A stretch of DNA of 20,043 nucleotides from CAIVAT01 sp037128705 (lineage in GTDB: Bacteria; Bacteroidota; Bacteroidia; Bacteroidales; FEN-979): positions 1 to 20,043 of the forward strand of contig JBAXVX010000045.1 in assembly GCA_037128705.1 (NCBI GenBank). Reading direction: 5' to 3'. Positions within the stretch are counted from its first letter, which is position 1; each line of letters begins with the position of its first letter. The notes beneath the pieces are model-generated. The model saw only the letters and a program-made list of their open reading frames with translations, was not told the origin of the DNA and made no database searches. Positions 9,257 through 17,850 of this stretch are shown here, piece by piece. The position numbers were made by a program, and so were the translations under genes.

Positions 9257-9940
9257 TCATGCCTTGGTGAAAATATTCCCTACCGGGTTAAACATACGGA
9301 AACCTTTATGCAATTTCAGGATCATTTTTTCAGACTGATCAACCATTAAACATCCATGATCAGTCAGCGAATTGTAAAGTTTATCAAGTATAAACAATTG
9401 AAGTTCTGGTTTATAATAGATAAGGACATTGCAGCAAACAACCAGGTCAAAACCCCCGAAAATACTGCATGGCGGCGATGAAGACTTTGTATCAAGCAGA
9501 TCGTAATATGAAAATTCCACCAGTTGTTTCAGTTTATCGGTGACAGTCCAGACAGCACCTTTACTGGAAAAATAATCGGTTAACCTCGATAGTTTCACAT
9601 TTTGCATGACAATATTTGAGTAGCTCCCTTTTTTTGCAGTCTGGAGGGCCTGTGCTGAAATATCGGTAGCGAAAACCATCACCGATTCATTTTTCAATCG
9701 CTCTTTTATCAAATCAGCGGCCACCATGAGCAAAGAATAGGGTTCCTGGCCATCGGCACACTCGGCCGACCATATCCTGACAGCTTTTGAACCGGAAATC
9801 TCATTTCTCTTAAATAAGGCAGGAAGAATGATCTGTTCCAGGATTGAAAAATCAAGGGGGTTTCTAAAATACAGACTATATGAATTCGTTGATGTATCGA
9901 AATTGGTGCCTGATTCGTTTGGCGACATCATTGGTTTCAT
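9257..9940 (-). CDS. Compact CheR-type SAM-dependent methyltransferase
   Basis: A 227-residue protein matching the catalytic half of CheR, which methylates glutamates of chemoreceptors. The usual N-terminal helical domain is absent: the protein begins almost at the YFRNP element (24-28). The SAM-binding motif is at 55-69 (VRIWSAECADGQEPYS), the ATDIS element at 91-95, and the DLVVCCNVLIYY motif at 165-176 carries the expected Asn171. Glu60 sits where most CheR proteins have Gly or Ala, which is unusual for motif I. No CheB, methyl-accepting receptor or CheA is visible here. It lies 34 nt after gvpK and 40 nt before the membrane kinase, so it appears to be co-expressed with both. The substrate is unknown: a receptor, the neighbouring kinase or a gas-vesicle protein are all possible. 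Confidence 0.85.
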   Translation of the reverse strand: MKPMMSPNESGTNFDTSTNSYSLYFRNPLDFSILEQIILPALFKRNEISGSKAVRIWSAECADGQEPYSLLMVAADLIKERLKNESVMVFATDISAQALQTAKKGSYSNIVMQNVKLSRLTDYFSSKGAVWTVTDKLKQLVEFSYYDLLDTKSSSPPCSIFGGFDLVVCCNVLIYYKPELQLFILDKLYNSLTDHGCLMVDQSEKMILKLHKGFRMFNPVGNIFTKA

Positions 9941-9974
9941 ATTATTTTTTTATCACTATTGCATTCAAAATCAA

Positions 9975-10319
9975 TTACATCAGGTCGCCTAACGGACCAA
10001 GATTAATGTTTAAATCACGATCTGTAAGGTTAAAATGCTTTTTCATCTCCTCCATTTTTTCCTCAAGCTTCATAAGTGTTTCACCCAGCCGTTCAATCTC
10101 CTCGTCGGTAAGCGATCCCCCGTCGACCCTCCTCATCGCCTGTTTTTCAACCAGTTTCCGGATGAGTTCCACAAGTGTCAGCACCAGTTTCGCCAGGCCG
10201 GAGTCAGCGTTGTCGGGTGTAAGCTTCAGTTTGGATTCTTCGCTGCTCGCCAGCTTTCCAATCTCCTCAGTTATCCCGTCGAACGATCCGGTATCAAATA
10301 GGATTTTATTCTCACTCAT
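9975..10319 (-). CDS. gvpK: Gas vesicle protein GvpK
   Basis: A GvpK-family protein of 114 residues from the ATG at 10319. The family core is clear: a helical LVLTLVELIRKLVEKQA stretch, then RRVDGGSLTDEEIERLG, then a charged helix and the C-terminal DLNINLGPLGDL tail. GvpK is a small accessory protein required for gas-vesicle formation in several hosts; its exact role is unclear. A longer frame begins with TTG at 10355, but that would overlap the preceding gvpF/L gene by 23 nt. The ATG at 10319 lies 13 nt after that stop and begins with MSEN, so I prefer it. The order S-F-K resembles the S-K order in B. megaterium. Confidence 0.95.
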   Translation of the reverse strand: MSENKILFDTGSFDGITEEIGKLASSEESKLKLTPDNADSGLAKLVLTLVELIRKLVEKQAMRRVDGGSLTDEEIERLGETLMKLEEKMEEMKKHFNLTDRDLNINLGPLGDLM

Positions 10320-10332
10320 ATCTTCGGCCGTA

Positions 10333-11088
10333 TTATTTAACCTTAAAATCAACAAAATTATAGGGCGGCCAGGGACCGGTCAGCACAAAGGTCAGGCTGA
10401 GATGTTTTTTTTGTAAGTCAGCAACTGCCTCAATGAGATCATCTTTCCGCTCCCTGCCAAGCAGGAAAACACCATCAATGATGATGGCAGGTGTTGACAT
10501 CTTTTTGAATTTGCTTTCGGTATTCCAACTGGTAAGGAAACCGTTAATCTCTGCAATCACCGATTCAACATAGGCCAGTAACTGCTCCTCCAGCCTGTGC
10601 TCTTTAAGTTTTCTGTTTACCCACTCCCTGTATACCGATTGCTTAACTTCCGGTTCAGCATTTGCAGCGCTTAACCCCACGGATGCTGACTTTTCCTTCA
10701 TCTCCCGGGTCAATTTTTCGGTATCACAGAAAACCTTCAGCCCGAACTCATACTTGTTTTCAACTTTCAAAAGATTTTTCTTTATCTCCCGGTGGTTCCT
10801 GCCCAGCATCTGAGTGATCGCATCGGTTGATTCCATCACCGACCCGAACCTGGCCGGAAGGAGGGTGAAATATTGAGCCAAAGCTTCTACAACTCCGGCA
10901 TATTCAATGGCAACGGATTTGTCGGCCATGATATCCGATCTGTTAAAATCACTTACAATTGCGGCAATTCCGCCAGCAGATACAAAAGACAGGTCCATTC
11001 CCACGATCCCCTTCACCCCTGCAAGCTGATGCTCAGCATTCCGGTTATTCTTCTTAACGGGTAAAAATGAATAGATCATCTTTTCCAT
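10333..11088 (-). CDS. GvpF/GvpL family gas vesicle protein (copy 5)
   Basis: A 251-residue GvpF/L-family protein. The family signatures are the N-terminal beta strand (MIYSFLPV), the conserved LLPARFGSV segment (about 77-85), a central charged helical region, and the C-terminal GPWPPYNFVDF motif next to the stop. GvpF/L proteins are minor or accessory proteins that bind GvpA and are thought to act in nucleation and assembly. This copy is diverged at the N-terminus, where the usual GKYIYGI start is lost. It lies 10 nt downstream of the GvpS-like gene and just before gvpK. No strong ribosome site is seen, so translational coupling is likely. The family is certain; an F versus L label cannot be settled from the sequence alone. 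Confidence 0.9.
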   Translation of the reverse strand: MEKMIYSFLPVKKNNRNAEHQLAGVKGIVGMDLSFVSAGGIAAIVSDFNRSDIMADKSVAIEYAGVVEALAQYFTLLPARFGSVMESTDAITQMLGRNHREIKKNLLKVENKYEFGLKVFCDTEKLTREMKEKSASVGLSAANAEPEVKQSVYREWVNRKLKEHRLEEQLLAYVESVIAEINGFLTSWNTESKFKKMSTPAIIIDGVFLLGRERKDDLIEAVADLQKKHLSLTFVLTGPWPPYNFVDFKVK

Positions 11089-11098
11089 AACGTCACAA

Positions 11099-11308
11099 TT
11101 AAAGGCTTCCCTTAATTTTCTTCCCCGATTTTAATTGTTCCATGGTTTCAACCGAACTCAGCAATAATTTCACACCCAGATAAACCAGGTCAATGTCCGC
11201 AACTGAAATTACGATATCGCCGGTGAGGATGACCCCTTTGTTAAGCACCCTGTCAAGCGCCTCCAGGATAGTGATATCTTTACTCCGGTCGACTACATTA
11301 TCGTGCAT
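11099..11308 (-). CDS. gvpS: GvpA-family paralogue, GvpS/GvpM-like
   Basis: A 69-residue GvpA-family protein. The core runs from about 12 to 57: ILEALDRVLNKGVILTGDI, then VISVADIDLVYLGVKLLLSSVET. This is the helix-strand-strand-helix shell fold of GvpA. The GDIVIS and DLVYL variants in place of the GvpA pattern (DAWVRVSLVGIELL) match the minor paralogues GvpS and GvpM. Position between a GvpL-like gene and gvpK matches gvpS in B. megaterium, so I use that symbol, though gvpM is possible. The start codon lies inside the end of the upstream gene (11-nt overlap), suggesting translational coupling. It is short, with almost no tail after the core. It is probably a minor component or nucleator rather than the main shell protein. 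Confidence 0.85.
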   Translation of the reverse strand: MHDNVVDRSKDITILEALDRVLNKGVILTGDIVISVADIDLVYLGVKLLLSSVETMEQLKSGKKIKGSL

Positions 11309-12101
11309 TGCTTTTTTCTTTTATGGAGATAAAACTGAATGGCGGCCATGGCCCGGTGATTTCAATATCAAAACCAAGTTCGTTATTCTTTCTTTTCAGG
11401 TTCATCGCCGTTGAGGCAATGTCAACGGCTCTGTCTTTAGAAACAAGAAACGTTGCATTGAGGATCATTTCATCATTCCGTTCACTCAGTTCCTTCGGGA
11501 TAAGATTGTTGAGTGTGAATGCCTCGCTCAGTTTCCTGAATTCATCAAAATACTCCTGCCCGTATGCTTTGCAAAGCCGGTCAACCTCATTTTCTATAAG
11601 GTCGGCTTTTTTTCTTTTCATCAGAAAAGCCCTGCCGGGAGAACTTGCCATGATCTGCTTTTCAAGAGATGCAGCTTCCTCGCTTAATTCATCAATCTGA
11701 TCGACCAGCACCTTCCGGTCACTATAGATTTTGGCTGTCCATTCCTCTTTCCATTCAACAAAAAGAAGATTTTCTATTAAGGAATCAGCGTAATCAGACA
11801 TGAATTTTTTCAAGGGTTCTTCCGACCGGTAGATGGAGCCAAAATTGAAGGGTATTACCGTGCAATCCTCCATCAGCATGCTGATCACCTTCACATGGTT
11901 TCTGACCTGGATTTCAAGCCAGGCCAAGTCCGATAAATTTTTTTTCAGATTCTCTTCTGAAAATTCACTCTCGGAAACCATCTTTACCACTGTATAAAAA
12001 TCTTCGGACGAAACGCACCTCAGTCCCTGAAATTCGTCGTTCTTTCCGAGGTCAGGCGGATGATTGGAGATGCAATAAACATATATCAGATTGTTTTCCA
12101 T
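11298..12101 (-). CDS. GvpF/GvpL family gas vesicle protein (copy 4, GvpL-like)
   Basis: A 267-residue GvpF/L-family protein. It starts with the typical NLIYVYCI strand, has TVIPFNFGSIY (about 81-91) at the conserved segment, a long charged helical middle (about 120-180), and ends with the GPWPPFSFISI motif followed by a short basic tail. The middle and the DLAWLEIQVRNH segment differ from copies 2 and 3, and the place before the GvpS-like gene corresponds to gvpL in B. megaterium. Its last 11 nt overlap that gene. Expected to act as a cytoplasmic assembly factor that contacts GvpA. Assignment to L rather than F rests on position and divergence, so I leave the symbol blank. Confidence 0.9.
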   Translation of the reverse strand: MENNLIYVYCISNHPPDLGKNDEFQGLRCVSSEDFYTVVKMVSESEFSEENLKKNLSDLAWLEIQVRNHVKVISMLMEDCTVIPFNFGSIYRSEEPLKKFMSDYADSLIENLLFVEWKEEWTAKIYSDRKVLVDQIDELSEEAASLEKQIMASSPGRAFLMKRKKADLIENEVDRLCKAYGQEYFDEFRKLSEAFTLNNLIPKELSERNDEMILNATFLVSKDRAVDIASTAMNLKRKNNELGFDIEITGPWPPFSFISIKEKSNAR

Positions 12102-12137
12102 CTTGAATGGGTCTTTATTGAGTTTATCTCAAGATCG

Positions 12138-12410
12138 TTACTGACTGGAAATGTCAATTCCTTCAAAGGAACTCAATCTTTCGAAAGAGGTGATTTCCAG
12201 TTTGTCATCCATTTTCACCAGATAGAAGAGCCTAATCTTCTTCGGTGGCAGATTCATTGATTTTAAAAATGAATCATCTTCATAAACCTCGGCCACGGAA
12301 ACCCATACTTCCTGCGCTTTTTCAATTTTTATGACCGTTACATCATAACAATTGATATTTTCTTTCAGGAATTTCACCACCGACTTCTTCACCTCAATAA
12401 TATTACTCAT
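12138..12410 (-). CDS. Small GvpO-like protein (divergent)
   Basis: A 90-residue protein. I recognise a GvpO-like layout: an N-terminal helix (about 5-18), then a strand pattern with a W in EVWVSVAEVYED (33-44), then a strand pair in RLFYLVKMDDKLEITSFERL. It lacks the tight YEV-x-G-LLGY-x-RxRRY pattern seen in the other GvpO of this window, so the family call is tentative. It has one of the strongest ribosome sites in the window (GGAGG, 7 nt before the ATG). It sits 26 nt after the zinc-ribbon gene and 36 nt before a gvpF/L gene, which places it firmly inside the operon. A role in gas-vesicle assembly is inferred from context only. Confidence 0.7.
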   Translation of the reverse strand: MSNIIEVKKSVVKFLKENINCYDVTVIKIEKAQEVWVSVAEVYEDDSFLKSMNLPPKKIRLFYLVKMDDKLEITSFERLSSFEGIDISSQ

Positions 12411-12417
12411 ATTGTTT

Positions 12418-12422
12418 CCTCC
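12418..12422 (-). promoter_or_regulatory. Strong Shine-Dalgarno for the GvpO-like gene
   Basis: GGAGG on the minus strand, 7 nt before the ATG at 12410. Most genes here have weak or no such site, so this one supports the chosen start and suggests comparatively strong translation. Confidence 0.75.
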
Positions 12423-12437
12423 AAATAGTTTAATTAT

Positions 12438-12677
12438 TTACTTTTTTGTCGCCTTACCAGCTTTTATTACCGGAACTTTCTCTTCAGGTATCTGGTTAAC
12501 TGAATCATCTTTTTTCATGTTATGCCCGCAACCGGGACAAAATTTGTAATCAAACATGAACCTCCATGTTTCGCCGCATTCAGGGCAGGTTATATTCAGC
12601 GGCTGCCCGCATTCGATGCAAAAATTTTCGTTTCCACCTGTTAGTTTGCCACATTTCGGACATTTAAATGCACTCAT
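12438..12677 (-). CDS. Double zinc-ribbon small protein in gvp operon
   Basis: A 79-residue protein dominated by two zinc ribbons. Cysteine pairs are at C6/C9 with C20/C23, and C31/C34 with C47/C50, all in CPxCG or CxxCG knuckles. A Lys-rich tail (about 54-79) follows with no fold visible. Each four-Cys set should bind one zinc. Such ribbons usually bind proteins or nucleic acid; this one has no catalytic domain. It is flanked by gvpG and a GvpO-like gene on the same strand and has a near-perfect ribosome site. It is not one of the classical Gvp proteins that I know. It may be an adaptor or assembly scaffold, or a regulator; nothing in the sequence decides between these. Confidence 0.88.
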   Translation of the reverse strand: MSAFKCPKCGKLTGGNENFCIECGQPLNITCPECGETWRFMFDYKFCPGCGHNMKKDDSVNQIPEEKVPVIKAGKATKK

Positions 12678-12682
12678 TTTTT

Positions 12683-12689
12683 CCTCCTT
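12683..12689 (-). promoter_or_regulatory. Near-consensus Shine-Dalgarno for the zinc-ribbon gene
   Basis: AAGGAGG on the minus strand, 5 nt before the ATG at 12677. It is the best ribosome site I found in the window and fixes the start of the zinc-ribbon gene. Confidence 0.8.
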
Positions 12690-12742
12690 TTAAATTATTT
12701 TAATGCGTCATTCCTTCCCCACGATACTGCTTCGGCTTTTCA

Positions 12743-12979
12743 CTATTTATTTTGTTTTTCAAGTCTGATCTTTTCGAGCAATTTCAGCAATTCATCCTCC
12801 CTTCTGTCATATTCTTCTTCATCAATTTCGTCCATTTCGAATTTAAGTTGCAATGCCATCAGCCTTTCCTTAACTGTGCCTTCATCTGACATCTCTTTGT
12901 CGATCACATCATTAATTTTCTTCCCGATAAAAAGCATCCCTTTCAAGGGGGCCATGAGTAAATCATCGATTAAAAACAT
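12743..12979 (-). CDS. gvpG: Gas vesicle protein GvpG
   Basis: A 78-residue GvpG. The family signature is complete: MFLIDDLLMAPLKGMLFIGKK at the N-terminus (about 1-21), then a charged helical region containing the DEIDEEEYDRREDELLKLLEKIR pattern (about 50-72). GvpG is a small accessory protein needed for assembly in haloarchaea and Bacillus and is normally encoded next to gvpF, as here. The ATG lies 1 nt after the stop of the upstream gvpF/L gene, so translational coupling is likely. It is followed by a 65-nt spacer before the zinc-ribbon gene. Confidence 0.96.
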   Translation of the reverse strand: MFLIDDLLMAPLKGMLFIGKKINDVIDKEMSDEGTVKERLMALQLKFEMDEIDEEEYDRREDELLKLLEKIRLEKQNK

Positions 12980-12980
12980 A

Positions 12981-13763
12981 TTACAATTCTTTGGTGTTAA
13001 TTACGAGATTGACAAAATTATAGGGAGGCAATGTGCCAACATATTTAAAGGTCATGAACTGGCCGAACTTTTCATCCAGCTCGAACACGGCTTTGTCGAA
13101 TGCAGGTTCACTGATGTTCTTAATCAGGAAAGCTGCATTGATAATCATCAGTTCCCCGTAATTGTCATTTATTTTCACATCGTCAGTAAGGGGCCTGAGC
13201 ACATCGAGGATCATGGTTTTATAATTTTCAGTCTCCTTTTTTAGCGCTTCGGCTACCATTTCGCCAATTTTCATGCGCTGGTAGTGTGTTTTATCTGCAG
13301 GCAGGTTCATCAGTTTTCCGCGCATTGTTCTGATTTCATCATATTTTTCAATGATATTGGCATAGATCGCAGTCTCTTGCGCCATAACTTTCAAACCAAG
13401 TTCCTTTTTCCCGTCCATCTTTACGAGGAGGTCATCAAATTTCTTATAGTCTTTTTCAAGGATCTTTAAAATTCCCGAGTCGTCGGCATGCTCGGAGATG
13501 GTGGAAAACCTGACAGGAAGAACAGTAAATTGTTTCATTATTTCCTCGAGAACCTTCTCATGCGTAGTCATATTTACCCTTCGGGCCTCATATTGAATGA
13601 TTGGGGAATTGCTAACAACGGCACTGATATCCTTGTAGTTGATACCATAAACCAGGTCAGCGCGCTTGCCGATACCAATGTTTCCAAATTCGATCGGTCT
13701 GCTATGCCTGATGATCCCGTAAATATACTTTCCCTCTTTCAGAATTTCAACTTCATTTTCCAT
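12981..13763 (-). CDS. gvpF: GvpF/GvpL family gas vesicle protein (copy 3, GvpF-like)
   Basis: A 260-residue GvpF/L protein with all family marks: GKYIYGIIRH near the N-terminus (11-20), AVVSNSP (about 48-54), FTVLPVRFSTI (about 79-89), a charged helical middle, and GTLPPYNFVNLVI near the end. It is a close paralogue of the next gene upstream (13815-14588): both share the GKYIY start, a glycine-rich GIGxRxDLV segment and the HxKVxEExMKxF helix. It directly precedes gvpG, the usual place of gvpF, so I give it that symbol. A 51-nt spacer lies upstream and no good ribosome site is visible. It should act as a cytoplasmic GvpA-binding assembly factor. Confidence 0.92.
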   Translation of the reverse strand: MENEVEILKEGKYIYGIIRHSRPIEFGNIGIGKRADLVYGINYKDISAVVSNSPIIQYEARRVNMTTHEKVLEEIMKQFTVLPVRFSTISEHADDSGILKILEKDYKKFDDLLVKMDGKKELGLKVMAQETAIYANIIEKYDEIRTMRGKLMNLPADKTHYQRMKIGEMVAEALKKETENYKTMILDVLRPLTDDVKINDNYGELMIINAAFLIKNISEPAFDKAVFELDEKFGQFMTFKYVGTLPPYNFVNLVINTKEL

Positions 13764-13814
13764 GATACGCGTTAGATATTGTTTGTTTATATAAACCGTT
13801 ATGATTCCCTGCTG

Positions 13815-14588
13815 TTATAATTCCCACTTTTCAGGAAAAATCTTCAGGTCGATGAAATTAAAGATCGGCAATGGGGCTGTGTAGACAAAATCGCTGCGGA
13901 ACTGGTATTTTACGCCAAGGTTAGCCATGATATTATCGAATTCAACCTCTCTGCCGCTATTCACAAGGAAGGCGGTATTCATGAACATGGAATTTGCGGA
14001 TGTCTTATTGTGTTTGTACTCAAATACCGATTTCCTGAAGGCATCAATGATCTTTGCCGTCTCCTCCTCTTTCTTTTCAACCAGGGCCCGCTCAACCAGT
14101 TTCCCGGCCTCTGCGATTTTCTCATTCCGCGCACTCGAATCCTTCAACTTTTCGATTTCCGCCCTGATTTTCCGCAGTTCAACGTGTTCCTTGTCGATCT
14201 CCTGGTAGATGCTCCCCATATCTTTCCAGTTTCCCCTGACATTAAGTTCAACCTTGTTTTCAAACTGCCTGAGCAATTCCATGAACTCGCTGTAGCGCCT
14301 GTTGAGCAGGTTTCGTATTTCATCCGGTGTAGCGGCGATGGTCCCGAAGCGGATCGGAAGAATGCTTCTGAATTCCTTCATCACCTCTTCAATCACCTTC
14401 TGATGGGCCAGCATATTTTCCGGATTCACCACAAACCTGCTGAGCGGATGGTCGCTCACTACCATACATAAACCGTCGAATCCAATGGTCGAAACAAGAT
14501 CACCCCGGCCACCGACCCCTATTGGGCCCAGACTTACATCGTAATCGGAGGCTATGATGCAATAAATATATTTACCGTCGCGCTGCAT
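13815..14588 (-). CDS. GvpF/GvpL family gas vesicle protein (copy 2)
   Basis: A 257-residue GvpF/L protein. GKYIYCIIASD (5-15), the glycine-rich GPIGVGGRGDLV segment (about 21-32), MVVSDHP (42-48), RSILPIRFGTI (about 74-84) and the C-terminal APLPIFNFIDL mark the family. The centre (about 128-180) is strongly charged and probably coiled coil. It is most like the following copy at 12981-13763, suggesting a tandem duplication. Start choice is supported by an AAGGA element about 4 nt before the ATG, and by the 1-nt gap to the preceding J-domain fusion gene, which implies coupled translation. It is probably an assembly factor. Confidence 0.92.
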   Translation of the reverse strand: MQRDGKYIYCIIASDYDVSLGPIGVGGRGDLVSTIGFDGLCMVVSDHPLSRFVVNPENMLAHQKVIEEVMKEFRSILPIRFGTIAATPDEIRNLLNRRYSEFMELLRQFENKVELNVRGNWKDMGSIYQEIDKEHVELRKIRAEIEKLKDSSARNEKIAEAGKLVERALVEKKEEETAKIIDAFRKSVFEYKHNKTSANSMFMNTAFLVNSGREVEFDNIMANLGVKYQFRSDFVYTAPLPIFNFIDLKIFPEKWEL

Positions 14589-14589
14589 A

Positions 14590-15639
14590 TTATCCTTTTA
14601 TTTTTACAAGTGTTAAATTCTCATTCACATAATCTTTTGAAAGTGAAATATCTTCCCCCTTAGACCATTGCCTCACGGAAGCGGAAAAATCGATCAGGGT
14701 ATGGTAAGCCTTCTGTATCTGATTGAACTTGTCTGCATCTCCCGGATCATACCCGTTATCTGGATGAAATAACTTTGCTTTCTCCAGGTAGGCTTTCTTG
14801 ATCTCATTTTCATTGGTTCTTTCCTTTATGCCCAGCATTTTTTTTGCCTTCTCCACCTCATCCGGATTTAACTTGTCCACCTCCAGGGTATAAAAGCTGT
14901 AGCAGGGCAACGGGCCGACTATTTTGAAATTCAGGGTACTGTGGTACTCCTCGTCTAACTTTTCAATTGTTTTTTCAAAATGACCTGCCTGGGTGCTTTT
15001 TATCAACACAGCTGAATTGGTGATCATCTGATCGTCCATCACCTCGTGAATTTTAATATCCACGCTGATGGACGAGAAGGCTTCCAGTATCCTTAATTCA
15101 ACTGCTTTATTTTTTTCTTCCAGCTTTTCTTTCAGCAGCATTCCAACCTTTACCTGGTCGATCTGGGTTGGTGACACCCCGCTTTGCAGCAACTCTTCCT
15201 TCAGCATGATTATGTCAGGGTGGCTTGCAATCTCCTTCAGCGTACCTGTAAAATCGGCCCAGGTCACCGCCAGATCTATTTCCGAAAGGTATTCAATCTC
15301 CTTCAGGGTAGCGATGATTAAATCATAGCCCTTGGCAAGCATACTCAACACCTCCTCACGGGCATTCATGATTGTTCCAAGTTTCATGGGAATGATCATC
15401 TTGAACCCCTTTGTCATGAGATCTTCAATCGTTTTTTGGTGATGCACCAGGGTGTGGGCAAGCGACTCCCTGTCTAAAAAATCGAGTTGCGCGGTCTCAT
15501 GGTCGGAAACGATCGCAGAAATATTTTGAAAAGTAATGGCATAAACCCCTGAATTCTCAAGCAGCTGGAACTGTGTTGTTCCGTAAAAATTCGGAACAAT
15601 CCCATAAATGTATAAACCTTTTTTCGCCATAATTCTCAT
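14590..15639 (-). CDS. GvpF/GvpL protein fused to a C-terminal J-domain
   Basis: A 349-residue fusion. Residues about 1-255 are a GvpF/L domain: GLYIYGIV (8-15), AIVSDHE (42-48), MIIPMKLGTI (81-90) and GPLPCYSFYTLEV (242-254). Residues about 258-320 form a J-domain: helix II with EIKKAYLEKAKLF (279-291), the invariant HPD at 292-294, and helix III with KFNQIQKAYHTLID (304-317). J-domains stimulate the ATPase of Hsp70 (DnaK), so the intact HPD predicts recruitment of Hsp70 to a gas-vesicle assembly factor. It has no Gly/Phe region or zinc domain, so it is a type III J-protein. No DnaK gene is in the window; the housekeeping one would have to serve. Met4 (15630) is an alternative start. The gene lies 31 nt after the Cdc48-like gene. 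Confidence 0.92.
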   Translation of the reverse strand: MRIMAKKGLYIYGIVPNFYGTTQFQLLENSGVYAITFQNISAIVSDHETAQLDFLDRESLAHTLVHHQKTIEDLMTKGFKMIIPMKLGTIMNAREEVLSMLAKGYDLIIATLKEIEYLSEIDLAVTWADFTGTLKEIASHPDIIMLKEELLQSGVSPTQIDQVKVGMLLKEKLEEKNKAVELRILEAFSSISVDIKIHEVMDDQMITNSAVLIKSTQAGHFEKTIEKLDEEYHSTLNFKIVGPLPCYSFYTLEVDKLNPDEVEKAKKMLGIKERTNENEIKKAYLEKAKLFHPDNGYDPGDADKFNQIQKAYHTLIDFSASVRQWSKGEDISLSKDYVNENLTLVKIKG

Positions 15640-15670
15640 TTTTAAAGCCTGATACAGGCTGCCAATAACT

Positions 15671-17824
<2,154 letters not shown>

Positions 17825-17850
17825 ATTTCCTGAAAATTTTGCAGATTAAC

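Noticed and set aside
10320..10355. Longer gvpK start at the TTG at 10355
   Set aside because: It would overlap the preceding gene by 23 nt and add 12 residues outside the family core; the ATG at 10319 is better placed.
13785..13796. Perfect 12-bp palindrome GTTTATATAAAC in the spacer before a gvpF gene
   Set aside because: AT-rich palindromes of this length are expected a few times by chance in 20 kb, and no second copy or half-site was found nearby.
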